Positions 33,320 to 37,031 of a DNA stretch of 37,031 nt are shown here, piece after piece; position 1 is the first letter of the stretch, and the number at the start of each line of letters is the position of its first letter. Under the pieces are notes generated by a model, which was not told the origin of the DNA, ran no database searches, and was given only the letters and a program-made list of their open reading frames with translations. Source of the DNA: Chara braunii (lineage: Eukaryota > Streptophyta > Charophyceae > Charales > Characeae); contig BFEA01000039.1 in NCBI GenBank assembly GCA_003427395.1, positions 1,505,538 through 1,542,568 of the forward strand, given 5' to 3'. The translations under genes and the position numbers were made by a program.

Positions 33320-34392
33320 TCACTCGCTTGCGTGGTCAGGACACACATTCCCAATTGGGTAGACGTACATACAAGCGGGGCTAAACAATGCTTCATCACT
33401 TTGTTTAGCTTCTCGTTTTGGGAGAGAGTCTCCATCGGCGCTGCGAAGCTCAGTTCCACACATGCCGCTCGATTCGTTCGTGTCCTCTTGCAGATGTCCT
33501 GGTGGATGTGTCATGCCTTCTCGTCTGCGTTTTCTTTCCCATGTTCTGGTTCCGTATCAAAATACTTTCGAAAATAACTGGTCCCATCTTCTAGTGTACT
33601 CTTCTTTGTTGGGTCGGGCTTTGAGAGAGAGGAGCCTCCTTGCCTTTTCCCATCATAGTGGACATCCTGGCCTTTCTGAAGTTGTTTCTTCTTTGTCTTA
33701 ACTATCTTGGGTTTTGACACCCTCGCCCTGTCCACTACTTTAAACATCAAGTTCACTTTTGCTTCGTCCAATATTCCTTTCCCTTCTGCATCTCTTCCCT
33801 CCTCCTCTCCCGGGTGATTCTTGTTCGGCACATCTATAGACGCCTCTGGGGGCGTGGTGGCCAGCTTGTCCTGAGAAACTAGGGGAGCTCCTTCCAAGTT
33901 GGGAAGCCCAAAGCTTCTGGACCTAGCTTTTCGACTAAGGCCATAAGGTTTGGGTCTCCTTGCTCTGTCTTTTCTCTGTGCGCTCTGTCCCCCTCCCAAC
34001 CGTTCGTGTTCCCTTCTCTCTGAGGGACCACCTCCCGCTCAAGATCCTTGGCCTGGTCTTTCGGGGTGGCACCCTTTTCTTCAACCTCCATCAACATATC
34101 CTTCAGTTCTACCCTCGCTTCTTTTCCCTTTTGCAGCCTTAGATCTCCACCCTCTCCTCCTTCTTCATGTTCATCCTCTTTCGAAGCTTCTTCCACCTTC
34201 TAGTGCGTAGGCCCTTTGTTCTCTCTGCCTTTTTTATGCCATTTGAGCTTCGGTTTATCATTCTGTACTGGATGTTTTTGACGGTGGGGCTTTGAGCCTA
34301 AGGGTAAGGGGTGGGGCAGGTTTTCCTGGTTCTTCTCTTCCTCTTATTTGTCTTTAGTAACGTAGGAGCGCCCCATCATCCTTTTTTTCTCC
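33320..34392 (-). pseudogene. LINE ORF1 C-terminal low-complexity region, frame-broken
   Basis: Lys/Glu/Pro-rich coding-like stretches occur in several frames (34196-33879 and 33999-33511 among them), with a TAG just before the 34196 segment. Similar charged tails follow the conserved part of ORF1 in plant LINEs. No domain is recognised. Confidence 0.55.
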
Positions 34393-35309
34393 TCATGTCT
34401 TCTCTTCTGCCTCCTTCCTCCCCTCCTCTTTCTTTTTCTCTTTCAAAACCGTCTTTTTATACCATGCTTTCCGTGGGTATTTCGGATCTGTATCCGTGTG
34501 GAAATATTGCGTGCACACACCACACCAAGGCGTATCAGCGCAGGCTTCGACGAATCCGTATTCCCCCATATCCACCACCAGTTGTTTCTTGTAGTTTAAT
34601 TTCACAGATGGAGTGAGGTCAAATTGAATCGTCCAAAGGTCCGGGGATATTGGGTCTTTGAATGCAGGGGGCGTGCGCAACACATTTCCAAAAGTCATTT
34701 TAACGGCCCCCCGAAGGTGCGACAAAACCGAGACCGGCACCTGAAGTACTCTGACAAAAAAAAAGGAGAAAGTCATGACTTCATTCCACTGATAGAGTTG
34801 ATTTTCAGTCATCCAAGGTTTAAAAAATATCGTGTATTTCTTCTTATCGAATTCGATCACATCTTGTCCTTTGCCCAATATCCAAGAGGCTATCTCCCTT
34901 GCACTAGCGACGTATGTGACTAAATTCCTACCTTCATGACGAAAAATACCTCTTTTATGGGGAACATTCAACAATCTAGCCTTCGCCCAACCCCGTTCAT
35001 ATATCCTTACTAACTGGTTTTTAATTGTCACTGGAACTGGCGACAGATCATCCCCGAAATGAATAGAGACGGCATGCTGACGTAACCACTCCGCATGAAC
35101 TTCAAATACGTTCTTGTTGATCACTACACGTACAAAATCTGACCCTCTCTTGACCACCTGAGGAGAAAGATTTTCAGGGAGGATACCTTTGTTATAGCAG
35201 TCCTCCAGAATCCCCCTAATCCTTTGTTTTTCCTCCGTGGACATGGCGGTTGGGGTGGAAGAGGTCCCGTGGACATGCCGGTTGGGGTGGTGGAGGTCCG
35301 AGCATCCAT
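34393..35309 (-). pseudogene. LINE ORF1 (DUF4283-like nucleic-acid-binding protein)
   Basis: The likely start is the ATG at 35309 (MDARTSTTPTGMST). A 32-bp tandem duplication at 35237-35300 throws the frame right after this; the main frame then runs from MSTEEKQRIRG to a stop at 34393. The middle part (VHAEWLRQHAVS, WILGKGQDVIEFD, FFKPWM) has the look of the DUF4283 domain found in plant LINE ORF1. Near the end WCGVCTQYFH resembles a CCHC knuckle lacking its last Cys. It would bind element RNA. The C-terminal Lys/Glu run continues in other frames downstream. Confidence 0.72.
35237..35300 (-). repeat. 32-bp tandem duplication at the start of LINE ORF1
   Basis: GTGGACATGGCGGTTGGGGT (35237) and GTGGACATGCCGGTTGGGGT (35269) start two 32-bp units with three or four differences. 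The length is 2 mod 3, so it shifts the frame near codon 14. Confidence 0.92.
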
Positions 35310-35370
35310 TTTGGGAACACCAAATAGCCCTGGCCAAATATATAAAAAAAAAATTAACGAAGGACTTCAC

Positions 35371-36086
35371 CTACTAAAATTAACCCAAACTACTCCAACT
35401 AAATAAAATTTAAATAGCTGATGCGTAATTATCTGTTGAGCATGTCCTACAACCTTACAACCCTTAAGGCTAGGGAGGATATCATCTCTGGTCCTTAATT
35501 ACCGATTCTCCGCATTCTAGACCAGTCTTGTAGTTTGCGCCCAAAATTCGTTTAGTATCTGGAGTGCGAATCCTCTCATTTATTCCCATTACAATCGACT
35601 GAATCCCTAACGCATTTACGGAGGTCCTGGTTGACTATTCCTATGGAAGGATAGGGGATAGAAGACCTCTGTTCCTCCCTAAATGCCATCAAGCCGAGCA
35701 CCCTCCTAAGCACAGGACTTACCAACCATTTGAACGAGATTCTTCGTACGACTGTTACTTCTTCGAGCACTGCTGGCAAAGCGTCCTTGAAGACATGACT
35801 ACATCAGTCCTTTCAACCTCCATGTGGGTGATCCGCCGCTCCGAAGCAAAGACAGAAGCTCCAGCCCTTTAGTCAACCCCTGCCCGGGGTACTCTTACCC
35901 CTTGGCCTCTCCACCACCGACTTCCGTGTAGAACTTACTGACCATATCCATTTCCTGCTTCCCTCCTCCCTCTCGGCCTCAATGTTCAGTGTCGCTCATC
36001 CCATGGCCCACGGATAATTCTTCTCGCACTCCATCCCTCTCGCCCTTGGCCTCTCTGGTCACCTCCCCCTGAGCAGGCTGTTCAAA
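35371..36086 (-). other. probable LINE 5' region
   Basis: Lies between ORF1 and the inferred 5' limit. A 67-codon minus frame (35779-35576) has no recognised family. Confidence 0.4.
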
Positions 36087-36249
36087 GGCCATAGGCATTC
36101 AAAAAGGTCCTCACCTCATGTGGACCTTTGAACAGGCTGCCCTTTGACTGGACAGGCCTTTGAACAGGCTGCCCCTGTTCTTGGTTCGGTTATGGGACCC
36201 ATGGACATGTTATTATAACCCTGACATGGCCATAGGCATTCGAAAAAGT
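36087..36249. repeat. LINE right flank with repeated CTTTGAACAGGCTGCC blocks
   Basis: CTTTGAACAGGCTGCC occurs at about 36126 and 36157. GGCCATAGGCATTC occurs at about 36087 and 36228. The second set matches the LINE left flank at 28451-28599. Confidence 0.75.
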
Positions 36250-36937
36250 CCTCACTGATCTGGTACGCTGGCGGCTTGCACTTGTCCCATGTGGTTCTTC
36301 GCCTGGTTTCCAAACGGTCGTGGGAGCCAAACCAGCCGGTAATGTTGGAAAGGCGCGGTTGATTCTGGCGCCAGCCTCGGCTCCGCGGAGATGATGCAGG
36401 TCGCCTCAGCCGGCGGAGAAGGAGACGCGCGGACATCCGCGCTGCCAGTCGGCAAGCTGAGCCCAGACAGAGCGGGCCAGCAGGCTTCGCACCGAGCGTG
36501 ACCAGCCGGCGATGGTGGCACGCCTGCAGCCAGCAAGCAAAGCGAAGCCGGCGATTTCGTCGGAAGCGTACATAGGTGAGGAGTGCGGTCGCTATTATCT
36601 TGTCTACCGGCGAACGGAACCAACGGAACGAACGGATGGACGTTGCAATTAATCAAACTGAATCAATCAAAACGTAACCAACGAATGATCATCGAGCAAT
36701 CGGTCTCTTGGGCGACGGGGGAAACGACGACGGCTGCGTAGTTCAGGTGATCTGTCCGACAGGGCGGGCGACAGATCGACTGCGCGATCGACCCAGGCCT
36801 CAGATCGACCGGGACACGCACGCTGGGAAGGCGGAGGTCGAGCGACGGCCGAGCGTCGAAAGAGCGACACGCGAGCGACAAGTGATAAACATCTGCTCAA
36901 CTGGGCGACACTTACGTTCAGAGGAGCAACGTGTTCA

Positions 36938-36942
<5 letters not shown>
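36250..36942. other. GC-rich segment, no gene recognised
   Basis: Composition differs sharply from the AT-rich zone. Open frames on the minus strand (36656-36252, 36900-36667) lack family features. GATCGAC and GCGAC words recur from 36760 to 36880. It may be upstream DNA of a gene beyond the window. Confidence 0.45.

Positions 36943-37031
<89 letters not shown>
36943..37031. repeat. (GA)n microsatellite at window end
   Basis: An 89-bp pure GA tract runs to the last base of the window. Confidence 0.97.

Larger units (their letters stand above)
28600..36086 (-). mobile_element. decayed LINE (L1-like organisation: ORF1, ORF2, A tail)
   Basis: Minus-strand order: 5' region, ORF1, Glu/Lys-rich spacer, ORF2 with APE-type endonuclease, reverse transcriptase and C-terminal zinc-binding region, 3' UTR, then a 25-nt A tail (plus-strand T run 28600-28624). 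The TATGGCC...AAAGG stretch just beyond the tail (28578-28599) resembles 36087-36107, a probable imperfect target-site duplication of about 21 bp, which sets the 5' limit near 36086. Several stops and frameshifts disable both ORFs. Confidence 0.82.

Noticed and set aside
36252-36900. GC-rich minus-strand proteins near the right end
   Set aside because: Several overlapping frames are open merely because of high GC; none shows a motif.

Overview
The window looks like nuclear DNA of a streptophyte, either a land plant or a charophyte alga. One gene encodes a plastid GNAT acetyltransferase of the NSI/SNAT type. The rest is mostly transposon debris: a plant-style Ty3 element with a tRNA-iMet primer site, a non-LTR element, many small inverted-repeat elements, and long GA, TA and poly-T tracts. 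A large charophyte genome such as Chara would fit, but that is an inference from overall appearance. Only one probable functional protein gene can be supported.

Layout. Positions 1-6435 hold the acetyltransferase gene (1378-2292, plus strand). Upstream of it is a 401-bp element with a 10-bp target duplication. Around it are many two-copy tandem duplications, a minisatellite carrying five G-boxes, a near-perfect 45-bp inverted repeat and a decayed hammerhead-ribozyme relic. Positions 6436-11583 are a decayed Ty3-type retrotransposon (probable 5' LTR, primer-binding site, gag, protease, reverse transcriptase) whose 3' part is replaced by a scrambled junction at 11575-11700. From about 12.2 to 28.2 kb the DNA is AT-rich and packed with short inverted-repeat elements. 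At least four kinds of element ends (CCTAGGCTACCAG, GGGTTGYC, CCTGKGTAGCAC, CTACGGGGCC) enclose the same internal core of about 65 bp. Complete copies have target-site duplications, mostly 6 bp.

Nested in that zone is a repeat carrying a complete type III hammerhead ribozyme motif (16296-16354), with two truncated copies at about 20.0 and 21.1 kb, each running into TA tracts. One inverted-repeat element (16447-16894 plus 19701-19989) is split by a 2.8-kb insertion that ends in 23 A's and is flanked by a short repeat, so it looks like a reverse-transcribed RNA copy. A divergent U6 snRNA-like sequence lies at 28247-28346 on the minus strand.

Positions 28600-36086 are a decayed LINE on the minus strand (ORF1; ORF2 with endonuclease, reverse transcriptase and C-terminal zinc-binding region; 25-nt A tail). 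It lies between related copies of one flanking repeat. The last kilobase is GC-rich with no recognised gene and runs into a GA microsatellite. No rRNA gene, confident tRNA gene or CRISPR array is visible. There is a 296-bp assembly gap at 20790-21085.
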